Source of the DNA: Haloplanus aerogenes
Lineage (GTDB): Archaea; Halobacteriota; Halobacteria; Halobacteriales; Haloferacaceae
Direction: 5' to 3'
Assembly (NCBI RefSeq): GCF_003856835.1
Contig: NZ_CP034145.1
Location: 1,240,001-1,304,000, forward strand
DNA length: 64,000 nucleotides
In this document: positions 15,216-22,915 of the stretch, one piece after another
Layout of the letters: every line of letters starts with the position of its first letter
Position numbering within the stretch: the first letter of the stretch is position 1
Program-made: the position numbers and the translations under genes
Notes under the pieces: model-generated
Told to the model about the DNA's origin: nothing
Seen by the model: only the letters and a program-made list of their open reading frames with translations
Database searches by the model: none

Positions 15216-16827
15216 GGATCGGTCGCCCGAACCGGACGCCGACGTGTGTATCGTCGGCGCCGGTCCCGCGGGCGCCATCGTCGCCGCACGGCTCGCCGAG
15301 GCGGGACACGACGTGGTCGTCCTCGACGCCGGGCCGCGGTTCGACCTCTCGGAGCGGGAAGAACAACTCGACGCCCACCTCCGCCCCGGTGTCGAAGGTG
15401 AGGCGTCTGGGGGAGGCGGCGTCGACGGGCTCTGGGGCATGGGCGGCGAGCGCGACGCCTACACCTCCAGCGGCTCGAAGGGCTACCCCCTCAACGCCGC
15501 GCGCGTGAAGGGAATCGGCGGCTCGACGCTCCACTGGCAGGGGATGGTGATGCGCCTCCACGAGCGCGATTTCGAACTCCAGTCCCGCCACGGCGTCGGC
15601 GCGGACTGGCCCATCGACTACGCCGACCTGCGCCCCTACTACGCCGAGGCGGAACGCGAACTGGGCGTTGCCGGCGCCGCCGACAACCCTTTCGCACCAC
15701 CCCGCGAGGAACCGCATCCCCTCCCCGCCTTCCCACCCTCGCACAGCGACTCCATCTTCGCCGACGCCTGTGAGGCGCTCGAACTCCCCATGCACTCCGT
15801 GCCGAACGCGCGCAACTCTGAACCCTACGACGACGCCTCGGCCTGTGTCGGCTACGGTACCTGCAAACCCGTCTGTCCGTCGGGGGCGAAATACACCGCG
15901 GAGCGCCACGTCGCCCGCGCGGAGGCCGCCGGCGCCCGCGTTATCGACCGCGCGCCCGTCCAGCGTCTCGACCATGGCCCGGACGGCGAGCGCATCGAGG
16001 CCGCCGTCTACGCCACGCCCAGCGGCGAGGAGCATCGGCAAGAGGCCCGTGCCGTCGTCCTCGCCTGCGGCGGCGTCGAGAACGTCCGCCTCCTCCTGCT
16101 CTCGGCGTCCGACGCCCACCCCGACGGCCTCGCCAACTCCTCCGGCGCGGTGGGACGATACTTCATGGACCACTGCTTCGCGGGCGTCGGCGGCCGGATC
16201 GACCGCCCCACCCGCCAGAACCACGTCGGCTTCAACACCAGCGAGTGTCACGCCCTCTACGACGGCGAGGACCCCCTTCCGGGGGTCAAACTGGAGTTTC
16301 TGAACTACGCCGGCCCGTCGCCGGTGATCGAAGCGCTCCACGCCGACGACTGGGGCGACTCCCTCCTCGACACCCTCCGCGAGTCCTACGGCACCCACCT
16401 CGCCGTCGGCGCCCTCGTCGAGCAGTTCCCGCGCGCCGAGAACCGCATCACGCTCGACCGATCCACGACCGACGACCACGGCAATCCCGTCCCCGACGTG
16501 CGCTGGTCGGTCGGCCCGGAGACGCGACAGGCCATCGAGCGCGTCAACGAGGTCCAGCGGGCAATCTTCGAGGAACTCGACGCCGACATCGACTGGGTCG
16601 TCGGCCCCGACGGGACGGGACCCGCCTTCCACCACATGGGGACGACCCGGATGGGCACCGATCCCGCGGAGAGCGTCGTTGCGCCCGACTGCCGCGCCCA
16701 CGACTGCGACAACCTCTGGATCGCCGGCAGTAGCGTCTTCCCCACTGGCGGCGCGATGAATCCCACGCTCACCATCGCGGCGCTCTCCTGTCGGATCGCG
16801 GAGCGCCTCGACTCGTGGCTCGGCTGA
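15208..16827 (+). CDS. GMC-family oxidoreductase (gluconate/sugar dehydrogenase flavoprotein subunit)
   Basis: A 539-residue FAD enzyme. The Rossmann motif is VCIVGAGPAGAIVAARLAEAG at residues about 13-33 and the GMC signature near 100 reads GIGGSTLHWQGM. A cysteine group, CVGYGTCKPVCPSG, lies near residue 212. The C-terminal active site has the His in FHHMGTTRMG and the Asn in GGAMNPTLT. It probably oxidises a sugar acid or polyol and passes electrons to the membrane. It has no signal of its own and should be carried through Tat by the small subunit. A cytochrome c subunit, present in many bacterial complexes, is absent from this locus, so the acceptor may be a halocyanin or quinone. Confidence 0.85.
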   Translation: MAEDRSPEPDADVCIVGAGPAGAIVAARLAEAGHDVVVLDAGPRFDLSEREEQLDAHLRPGVEGEASGGGGVDGLWGMGGERDAYTSSGSKGYPLNAARVKGIGGSTLHWQGMVMRLHERDFELQSRHGVGADWPIDYADLRPYYAEAERELGVAGAADNPFAPPREEPHPLPAFPPSHSDSIFADACEALELPMHSVPNARNSEPYDDASACVGYGTCKPVCPSGAKYTAERHVARAEAAGARVIDRAPVQRLDHGPDGERIEAAVYATPSGEEHRQEARAVVLACGGVENVRLLLLSASDAHPDGLANSSGAVGRYFMDHCFAGVGGRIDRPTRQNHVGFNTSECHALYDGEDPLPGVKLEFLNYAGPSPVIEALHADDWGDSLLDTLRESYGTHLAVGALVEQFPRAENRITLDRSTTDDHGNPVPDVRWSVGPETRQAIERVNEVQRAIFEELDADIDWVVGPDGTGPAFHHMGTTRMGTDPAESVVAPDCRAHDCDNLWIAGSSVFPTGGAMNPTLTIAALSCRIAERLDSWLG

Positions 16828-16886
16828 TCGCCCCCTCTGCCGCCCCGGATAGCTTCAAGAGCCTCGCCGGCGTGTAGCCGTGTGTA

Positions 16887-16949
16887 ATGGTAACGAACGT
16901 GACATTCGTCGACGCGGCGACGACGCCGCTGGAGCGGAGTGATGCCTGA
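16887..16949 (+). CDS. possible 20-residue leader peptide overlapping the tail-tube gene start
   Basis: ATG at 16887 opens 20 codons (MVTNVTFVDAATTPLERSDA) that end in TGA at 16947-16949, just inside the start of the tail-tube-like gene at 16942. The overlap would couple translation of the two. It may instead be chance or a remnant of a longer lost gene. No homology is recognised. Confidence 0.25.
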   Translation: MVTNVTFVDAATTPLERSDA

Positions 16950-17562
16950 CCGACATGGCCCGTTCCGGATGGCCCGCTTTCTCGTCGAAATCGACGGCAT
17001 CGCGAAAGCCGGGTTCAACTACTGTCGGCTCCCTACCTCCTCGACCGCTGTCGTCGAGTATCGCGAGGGCAACGACCGGCCCACGCCCCGGAAACTCGCC
17101 GGCCTGAACGAGTACGGCCCGCTGGAGTTGCGGTACGGCGTCACGATGGACGGCATCGAACTCGCCGAGTGGTGCCGACTGGTCCAGCAGGGCACGGTCG
17201 ACGAGGCGCGGCGAGCCATCGCCGTCGTCCTCCTCGACGAGGAGGGAGCGTCGGCGGCACGGTGGGAACTCCGGAACGCGTGGCCCGCCCGATACGAGGC
17301 CCCGACGCTGGACGCCGACCGCTCCGCCGTCGCCATCGAGACGCTCGAAATCGTCCACGAAGGGGTCGAACGCGTCGACATGGGCGGCGAGACTGACGGC
17401 GGAGAGCGACGGGACGAGGGTGAACGGGAGACGGCGGACGAACCGGACGAGCCGGAGACGTATCAGACGAAACACGAGAAACCGGAGACACGACGGACGG
17501 AACACGAGAAGCCCGAGACGCGACGGACGAACCACGACAAGCCACCGAAGCGGACGAAATGA
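16942..17562 (+). CDS. phage T4 gp19-like tail-tube protein with repetitive basic tail
   Basis: A 206-residue protein. Residues about 1-150 match the gp19-type tail-tube family of contractile phages and injection systems: FLVEIDGIAKAGFNYC, VVEYREGND, RKLAGLNEYGPLELRYGV, then IAVVLLDEEG, WELRNAWPARYEAP and VAIETLEIVHEG. The C-terminal 55 residues are charged and contain near-tandem units of about ten residues based on HEKPETRRT. ATG at 16942 is preferred over the adjacent GTG at 16939. The stop overlaps the start of the next gene (ATGA). No sheath, baseplate, spike or AAA+ gene is nearby, so the product may be a leftover or a repurposed tube subunit. Confidence 0.75.
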   Translation: MPDRHGPFRMARFLVEIDGIAKAGFNYCRLPTSSTAVVEYREGNDRPTPRKLAGLNEYGPLELRYGVTMDGIELAEWCRLVQQGTVDEARRAIAVVLLDEEGASAARWELRNAWPARYEAPTLDADRSAVAIETLEIVHEGVERVDMGGETDGGERRDEGERETADEPDEPETYQTKHEKPETRRTEHEKPETRRTNHDKPPKRTK

Positions 17563-18062
17563 CCGACCGCCCTGTCGATCCCTACGGCCGTCACCGGTTC
17601 GACGTCGACCTCGGTGACGACCGTCCACCGCTCGGCTTCACCGAGGTCAGCGGCCTGTCGGTCCGCGTGCAGGCGCGACCGGCGGACGACGCCCCCGAGG
17701 ACGACAATGTGGACTGGTTCGACTGGGGCGACCGTCTCGGGCGTGCGGTCGGCCGCGTGCCATCCGCCCCACGACGGCGGACTGTCTCACCGACGCTCAC
17801 GCTTCGGCGGGGTGTCACCGACGACCGACGGCTCTGGGACTGGCTTCAGGACTGGGTGGCGGGGATCGTCGATCCGCGGACGGTGCGGGTGTTTCTCCTC
17901 GACGCTGCAGGCGAGCGAGCGCGGGGGTGGCGCTGTGTCGACGCCACACCGGTCCGGTGGGACGGGCCGGAACTGGTGGCCGACCGGCCGGCCGCCGCCA
18001 CCGAGACGCTGGAACTGGCTCACGAGGGCATCGAGGCGATCACCGGCGACGGCGATGAGTGA
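17559..18062 (+). CDS. second phage T4 gp19-like tail-tube protein
   Basis: A 167-residue protein of the same gp19 tail-tube family, more diverged: YGRHRFDVDLGD, LGFTEVSGLSVRVQ, TLTLRRGVTDDRRLWDWLQDW, VRVFLLDAAGE and AATETLELAHEGIEAI. It lacks the repetitive tail of its partner and has an Asp-rich insertion after residue 40. The ATG overlaps the preceding stop by four bases, so the two form an operon. In contractile injection systems, two or more tube paralogs commonly stack in the inner tube, which fits a pair but not a complete machine. Confidence 0.72.
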   Translation: MTDRPVDPYGRHRFDVDLGDDRPPLGFTEVSGLSVRVQARPADDAPEDDNVDWFDWGDRLGRAVGRVPSAPRRRTVSPTLTLRRGVTDDRRLWDWLQDWVAGIVDPRTVRVFLLDAAGERARGWRCVDATPVRWDGPELVADRPAAATETLELAHEGIEAITGDGDE

Positions 18063-18101
18063 TCAATCACGCTTAAGCGTCGTCGTCCGCATCATCCGGC
18101 C

Positions 18102-19184
18102 ATGCAACCACGGGACCTCTCCGACCTCTCGCCGTACGTCCCCGGTCGCGGCGCCGAGGAGGTGGCCCGCGAACTCGGGATGGACCCCGACGACCTCACG
18201 AAACTCTCGTCGAACGAGAATCCGCACGGCCCGAGTCCGGCGGCCGTCGCGGCCATTCAGGAGACCGCGCCGCGCGTCGGCGTCTATCCGAAGGCCTCCC
18301 ACACCGATCTGGGGGAGAAACTGGCCAACCACTGGGACTGCGCGCCCGAACAGGTGTGGGTGACACCCGGCGCCGACGGCGCCATCGACTACCTCTCGCG
18401 GGCGTTTCTCGACCCCGGCGACCGCATTCTCGCGCCCGAACCCGGCTTCTCCTACTACCGGATGAGCGCCCGGTACCACCACGGCGACGTGGCGACCTAC
18501 GAACTGTCGAAGGCCGACGACTTCGCGCAGGCGCCAGCCACCGTCCTCGACGCTTACGACGGCGAGCGCATGGTCTACCTCACGACGCCGCACAACCCCA
18601 CGGGCGCGGAGTTCTCCCGCGAGGCCATCGTCGAGTTGGCCGAATCGGTGAGCGAGGACACCCTCCTCGTCGTCGACGAGGCCTACGCCGAGTACACCGA
18701 GGCGCCGTCGGCCATCGACCTTCTCGACGACTACGACAACCTCGCCGTCCTGCGGACGTTCTCGAAGGCGTACGGCCTCGCGGGCCTCCGCGTGGGCTAC
18801 GGCGTCGTCCCCGAATCGTGGGCGGACGCCTACGCTCGCGTCAACACTCCCTTCGCCGCCAGCGAGGTGGGCTGTCGGGCCGCTCTGGCCGCCCTCGACG
18901 ACGACGACCACCTCGACACGACCGTCGAGACGGCCCGGTGGGCGCGGGCCTACCTCCGCGATAACCTCGACGCCCCGACGTGGGAGAGCGGCGGCAATTT
19001 CGTCCTCGCGGAGGTTGGCGACGCCTCGGCGGTGGCGGAGGCCACCCAGCGACAGGGGGTCATCGTCCGCGACTGCTCCAGTTTCGGCCTGCCGGAGTGC
19101 ATCCGCGTCTCGTGTGGCACGCGCGAGACCACGCCCCGCGCCGTCGAGACGATCAACGACGCACTCGCGGAGGTACGGGTATGA
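18102..19184 (+). CDS. hisC: histidinol-phosphate aminotransferase
   Basis: A 360-residue class I/II PLP enzyme of histidine synthesis, converting imidazole-acetol phosphate and glutamate to histidinol phosphate. The N-terminus (DLSPYVPGRG, then LSSNENPHGPSPAA) is the HisC pattern. TPGADGAIDYLSRAF binds PLP phosphate and VVDEAYAEY holds the conserved Asp and Tyr. TFSKAYGLAGLRVGYG contains the Schiff-base lysine at about residue 222. A TATA box (GCTTAAGCG near 18073) sits 27 bases before the ATG, so hisC has its own promoter. It overlaps the following kinase gene by four bases. No other his genes are in the window. Confidence 0.92.
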   Translation: MQPRDLSDLSPYVPGRGAEEVARELGMDPDDLTKLSSNENPHGPSPAAVAAIQETAPRVGVYPKASHTDLGEKLANHWDCAPEQVWVTPGADGAIDYLSRAFLDPGDRILAPEPGFSYYRMSARYHHGDVATYELSKADDFAQAPATVLDAYDGERMVYLTTPHNPTGAEFSREAIVELAESVSEDTLLVVDEAYAEYTEAPSAIDLLDDYDNLAVLRTFSKAYGLAGLRVGYGVVPESWADAYARVNTPFAASEVGCRAALAALDDDDHLDTTVETARWARAYLRDNLDAPTWESGGNFVLAEVGDASAVAEATQRQGVIVRDCSSFGLPECIRVSCGTRETTPRAVETINDALAEVRV

Positions 19185-19702
19185 GCGACGCCGACGAGGT
19201 CGACTACCGCGTCGCCGTCACCGGCACGCCCGGGACCGGCAAGACCTCCGCCACCACGCTCCTCGACGGTCCGGTCATCCACCTCAACGAACTGATCCGG
19301 GAGGCGGGCCTGTGGTCCGAACGCGACGCGGACCGCGACTCGCTCGTGGCCGACCTCGACGCCGTCCGCGAGTCGCTGGGCGACTGGTCGGGCGTCGTGG
19401 AGTCACACCTCGCGCACCACCTCGACGCGGACAGGGTGGTCGTCCTCCGGTGTCGGCCGGACGTACTCGAAGACCGCCTGCGCGACCGCGGCGCCGACGA
19501 GACGAAGGCGACGGAGAACGCGGAGAGCGAGGCGCTCGACGTGATCCTCTCGGAAGCGGTGGATCGCCACGGGCTGGAGCGGGTGTACGAAATCGACACC
19601 ACGGACCGAACGCCGGCCGACGTGGCCGAGGCAATCGAGGCCGTCGTCGCTGGCGACCGAGAACCGAGCGCCGGCGACGTGGACTTCACGGACTACCTGT
19701 GA
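19181..19702 (+). CDS. AK6/Fap7-type adenylate kinase
   Basis: A 173-residue P-loop kinase. Walker A is TGTPGTGKTSATTL at residues 14-27. IHLNELIREAGLW and VVLRCRPDVLEDRLRDRG are the NMP-binding and lid-region signatures of the archaeal/eukaryotic AK6 (Fap7) family, which interconverts adenine nucleotides and in eukaryotes also assists small ribosomal subunit maturation. Its ATG overlaps the hisC stop. A palindromic repeat element starts a few bases after its stop. Confidence 0.82.
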   Translation: MSDADEVDYRVAVTGTPGTGKTSATTLLDGPVIHLNELIREAGLWSERDADRDSLVADLDAVRESLGDWSGVVESHLAHHLDADRVVVLRCRPDVLEDRLRDRGADETKATENAESEALDVILSEAVDRHGLERVYEIDTTDRTPADVAEAIEAVVAGDREPSAGDVDFTDYL

Positions 19703-19708
19703 TAATGA

Positions 19709-19772
19709 TCGTTGGAAGTCATTACCGGCGGTTCGCCGTACCGTGCCGGCGAACAACCGGGAAACAGTTACA
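19709..19772 (-). repeat. palindromic intergenic element, copy 2
   Basis: It begins 6 bases after the AK6 stop. The minus strand reads GATTGTAACTGTTTCCCGG, then TTCGCCGGCACGG...CGGCGAA, ending in ACTTCCAACGATC. It shares two blocks with copy 1 and the GTAACTG core with all other copies. A GGTAATGACTT block is also present in copy 5. Confidence 0.55.
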
Positions 19773-19781
19773 ATCACCAGT

Positions 19782-20390
19782 ATGACGCTGGATCGCCTCC
19801 GCCCCGTGGCCGAACTCGTCCTCGATCCGATGGTCGCCGCGGCCGATCGGATCGGCCTCACGCCAGACGGCGTCAGCGTGGTCGCCTTCGGGTTCGCCGT
19901 CGCCGCCGGCGTTGGATTCTACCTCGCCACGCCGCTCGGCTACGTCCTCGGCGCGCTCTGTGTCCTCGCGAACGGCTGGCTGGATCTGCTCGACGGCGCC
20001 CTCGCGCGCACCCAGAACGTCGACTCCCGTGGCGGCGACCTGCTGGATCACGTGCTGGATCGCTACGCCGATATCGTCCTCGTCGTCGGGTTGGCCGCCG
20101 GCACCGGTCGGTACGACCTCGGCCTCCTCGCTGTCACCGGCGTCCTGATGACGTCCTACCTCGGGACGCAGATTCAGGCGGTCGGCCTCGGCCGCGAGTA
20201 CGGCGGCCTCGTCGGCCGCGCGGACCGCCTCGCCCTCATCGGCGTCGTCGCCGTCGTCGCCGCCGTCGTGGGCGGGCCGGTCGGCCCGCTCTCGCTCACC
20301 GTCGTCGGCTACCTCCTCGTCTTCTTCGCCATTATCGGGCACTTCACCGCGCTCCAGCGGTTCTGGGGCGCGTGGTCCGATCTGACGTGA
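19782..20390 (+). CDS. CDP-alcohol phosphatidyltransferase family protein
   Basis: A 202-residue integral membrane enzyme of archaeal phospholipid headgroup synthesis, exchanging CMP of a CDP-activated lipid for an alcohol phosphate. The complete catalytic motif is visible at residues 68-93 as D-x2-DG-x2-AR-x8-G-x3-D-x3-D (WLDLLDGALAR, then GGDLLDHVLDR). About six hydrophobic helices surround it. The likely substrate is an inositol or glycerol phosphate attached to archaetidic acid; sequence alone does not decide. It is followed 7 bases later by another palindromic element. Confidence 0.85.
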   Translation: MTLDRLRPVAELVLDPMVAAADRIGLTPDGVSVVAFGFAVAAGVGFYLATPLGYVLGALCVLANGWLDLLDGALARTQNVDSRGGDLLDHVLDRYADIVLVVGLAAGTGRYDLGLLAVTGVLMTSYLGTQIQAVGLGREYGGLVGRADRLALIGVVAVVAAVVGGPVGPLSLTVVGYLLVFFAIIGHFTALQRFWGAWSDLT

Positions 20391-20396
20391 GGCGGG

Positions 20397-20465
20397 CCGT
20401 TGTCGGTCGTTTCCGGCCGTCGCCACCCCGAGGTCGGCGACGGCCGGGACACAGCTACAACGGGC
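20397..20465 (-). repeat. palindromic intergenic element, copy 3
   Basis: The core is a perfect hairpin: CCGGCCGTCGCC at 20413-20424 against GGCGACGGCCGG at 20436-20447. The flanks continue the symmetry; the minus strand reads CCCGTTGTAGCTGTGTCCCGG. That is a diverged form of the TTGTAACTGTT.CCGG core of the other copies. It lies between the transferase stop and the mbf1 promoter. Confidence 0.55.
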
Positions 20466-20513
20466 TGGATGAGGGGCGCACCTTTTATCCCCCGCCGTCC
20501 GCTACGGAGGAGT

Positions 20514-21047
20514 ATGCCCCAGTGTGAAATGTGTGGAGCCGAGAGTTCGTCGCTCACCACGACGAAAGTCGAAGGGGCCGAACTGGAACTCTGCGACGAG
20601 TGTTCGGACTTCGGGACCGAGGTCCGCACCGAGTCGAGCAGTTCGTCCTCGACGAAATACTCCACCTCGTCGTCTTCGTCCTCGTCGAGTGGCGGGTCGA
20701 GTTCGTCGTCCGGCGGGTCGTCGAGCGGTGGCGGCAGTTCGCGCCGCCGGCGCGACATGTTCGACGACATGGAAGAAATCGCGACCGACTACGACGACCG
20801 TATCCGCACGGCCCGCGAGGACCGCGGCCTGACCCAGGAGGAGCTCGCACAGGAACTCAACGAGAAGGCGAGTCTCATCCGCAAACTCGAACGTGGTGAC
20901 GTCCTCCCGAGCGACGAGGTACAGACGAAACTCGAACGCAAACTCGACATCTCGCTGTCCGAGGGTGCGGGCGACGAGGACGCCGAGTGGTCCGGTGGCT
21001 CCTCGACGACGACGACGCTCGGCGACGTGGTCAAGCGCAAGGACTGA
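20514..21047 (+). CDS. mbf1: multiprotein bridging factor MBF1 (archaeal type)
   Basis: A 177-residue regulator. The N-terminal zinc ribbon has CEMCGAE and CDECSDFG. Residues about 42-75 are an unusually long Ser/Gly linker with runs of up to eight serines. Residues about 90-150 form the conserved helix-turn-helix (DRIRTAREDRGLTQEELAQ, then LIRKLERGDVLPSDEV). Archaeal MBF1 associates with the ribosome and may also bridge TBP and activators. A TATA box (CCTTTTATCC) lies 27 bases upstream. The length is normal apart from the linker. Confidence 0.92.
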   Translation: MPQCEMCGAESSSLTTTKVEGAELELCDECSDFGTEVRTESSSSSSTKYSTSSSSSSSSGGSSSSSGGSSSGGGSSRRRRDMFDDMEEIATDYDDRIRTAREDRGLTQEELAQELNEKASLIRKLERGDVLPSDEVQTKLERKLDISLSEGAGDEDAEWSGGSSTTTTLGDVVKRKD

Positions 21048-21118
21048 TCGCTCGCCGTCTCCTTTCTCGCCTCGCACGCTCGACAGCTACATGGGCTCGG
21101 CCTGCGAACGGCCCGGCC

Positions 21119-22234
21119 ATGGCTCGTGACCGTGACGTAGCCGAGTCGTTCACGCTCGGTGCCGCTCAGATCGAACCCGTCTACCACGACGCCGAGGCGA
21201 CCCTCGACAAGACCTGCCGGTGGATCGAACGCGCCGGCGACCGTGGCGTCGATATCCTCGTCTTCCCCGAGACGTACTTCCCCGGCTACCCCTACTGGCG
21301 ACGGAGCACCTCCATCGCTCGGTGGACCGACCTGATGGTCGACCTCGGGGCGAACAGCCTCCACGTCGACGACGACGCCGTGGCGACTATCGGCGAGGCC
21401 GTCGCCGACGCCGACCTCCATCTCGTCCTCGGCACGAACGAAGTCGACGACCGCCCGGGAAGCGAGACGCTCTACAACTCGCTCTTTTTCTTCGACCGCT
21501 CGGGGTCGCTCGTGCGCCGGCACCGGAAACTCATGCCCACCCACGACGAGCGTGCCATCTGGGGCCGTGGCGACCCCGAGAGCCTCGCCGTACACGACAC
21601 CGACGTTGGTCGACTCGGTGGCCTCATCTGCTACGAGAACCACATGACACTCTCGAAGGCGGCGCTCTGTGCGCAGGGTGAGGAGATTCACGCCGCCGTC
21701 TGGCCGGGGTTCTGGGAACAGCACGGCCACCCCGGCGACAAGACCCGTGCCGACTCGGCCGCGGCCCGCGACACCTGTGACATCTACCCCGCCGTCCGCG
21801 AGTACGCCTTCGAGACGCAGTCCTTCGTCGTCTCGTGTTCCGCCTACATGAACGAGGGCGTCCCCGACGGCTTCGAGGAGGGCGAAATCGGTTTCGGTGT
21901 CGGGAACGGTGGAAGCATGCTCGTCAACCCCGCGGGCATCGTGAAAGCCGGTCCCGTCATCGGCGAGGAGACACTCCTGACTGCCGAATTCGACCGCGAC
22001 GAGCGTCGGGCGACCAAGGCCTACTTCGACGCCATGGGGCACTACAGTCGCTGGGACGCGGTGAATCTGGAGGTGAACGACGGGCGTCTCGACCCGATTC
22101 ACGACCACCACGGCGACGACGCCGCTTCCGCTCCGTCCCTCTCTCCCGCCGCCGCCCAGTCCCTCGCCGAGGAGTACGATGTCGATGTGGAGACCGTCGA
22201 GGCCGTCGCGGACGCCATCGCGGACGCCGAATAA
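21119..22234 (+). CDS. nitrilase-family carbon-nitrogen hydrolase
   Basis: A 371-residue cytosolic enzyme of the nitrilase branch. The Glu-Lys-Cys triad is present: Glu51 in VFPETYFPGYP, Lys137 in RHRKLMPTHDER and Cys171 in GGLICYENHM. PTHDERAIWG and WPGFWEQHG-type motifs and the length of about 370 favour a true aliphatic/aryl nitrilase over an amidase. It would convert an organic nitrile to the carboxylic acid and ammonia. The start is the ATG at 21119, where the fold begins. Its substrate and role in this organism are unknown. Confidence 0.85.
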   Translation: MARDRDVAESFTLGAAQIEPVYHDAEATLDKTCRWIERAGDRGVDILVFPETYFPGYPYWRRSTSIARWTDLMVDLGANSLHVDDDAVATIGEAVADADLHLVLGTNEVDDRPGSETLYNSLFFFDRSGSLVRRHRKLMPTHDERAIWGRGDPESLAVHDTDVGRLGGLICYENHMTLSKAALCAQGEEIHAAVWPGFWEQHGHPGDKTRADSAAARDTCDIYPAVREYAFETQSFVVSCSAYMNEGVPDGFEEGEIGFGVGNGGSMLVNPAGIVKAGPVIGEETLLTAEFDRDERRATKAYFDAMGHYSRWDAVNLEVNDGRLDPIHDHHGDDAASAPSLSPAAAQSLAEEYDVDVETVEAVADAIADAE

Positions 22235-22270
22235 CCACGTTTTTTCACCTCACCCCACGCTTGCCCCGGT

Positions 22271-22915
22271 ATGTTCGTTCTCGTCAACCTGAAGGCGTAT
22301 CCGTGTGATCCGGTCGAAGTCGCCGAGGCGGCCCGCGACGTAGCCGACGCGAGTGGCGTCCGCATCGCCGTCGCCCCGCAGGCCGCCCACCTCGACCGCG
22401 TCGCCGCCACCGGCGTCGAGACGTGGGCGCAGCACGTCGCGCCGGTCGCCCACGGCAGCCACACCGGCCACACGCTCGCCGAAGCCGTCGCGGATGCCGG
22501 CGCCGAGGGAACCCTGCTCAACCACTCCGAACACCGCCTGAAACTCGCGGACATCGACGGCGCCCTCGACGCCGCCGACCGCGCCGGTCTGGAGACGGTC
22601 GTCTGCGCCAACAACCCCGATCAGGTCGGCGCGGCGGCCGCCCTCGGCCCCGACGCCGTCGCGGTCGAACCCCCCGAACTCATCGGCGGCGACGTGTCCG
22701 TCAGCACTGCCGACCCCGGCATCGTCGAGGGCGCCGTCGCCGCCGCCAGCGCCGTCGACCCCGACGTGGACGTGTACTGCGGTGCCGGCGTCTCGACCGG
22801 TGAAGACCTCGCCGCGGCCGCCGACCTCGGCGCCGAAGGGGTGTTGCTCGCGAGCGGGGTCGCCAAAGCCGACGATCCGCGGGCGGCGTTAGAAGATCTG
22901 GTGTCTGGCGTTTAG
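22271..22915 (+). CDS. tpiA: triosephosphate isomerase (archaeal short form)
   Basis: A 214-residue TIM-barrel enzyme interconverting dihydroxyacetone phosphate and glyceraldehyde 3-phosphate. Asn6 and Lys8 of the catalytic set are in LVNLKAY. The catalytic His is in [10 protein letters not shown], and the Glu is in [11 protein letters not shown]. The phosphate loops are [11 protein letters not shown] and [12 protein letters not shown]. The length is that of the archaeal short form, not the 250-residue bacterial one. It overlaps the convergent HerA-like gene by four bases at the stop (TTAG). Confidence 0.93.
   Translation: MFVLVNLKAYPCDPVEVAEAARDVADASGVRIAVAPQAAHLDRVAATGVETWAQHVAPVAHGSHTGHTLAEAVADAGAEGTLLNHSEHRLKLADIDGALDAADRAGLETVVCANNPDQVGAAAALGPDAVAVEPPELIGGDVSVSTADPGIVEGAVAAASAVDPDVDVYCGAGVSTGEDLAAAADLGAEGVLLASGVAKADDPRAALEDLVSGV

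Noticed and set aside
16887-18062. A complete prophage or contractile injection system
   Set aside because: Only two tube-type genes are present; flanks are core metabolic genes.
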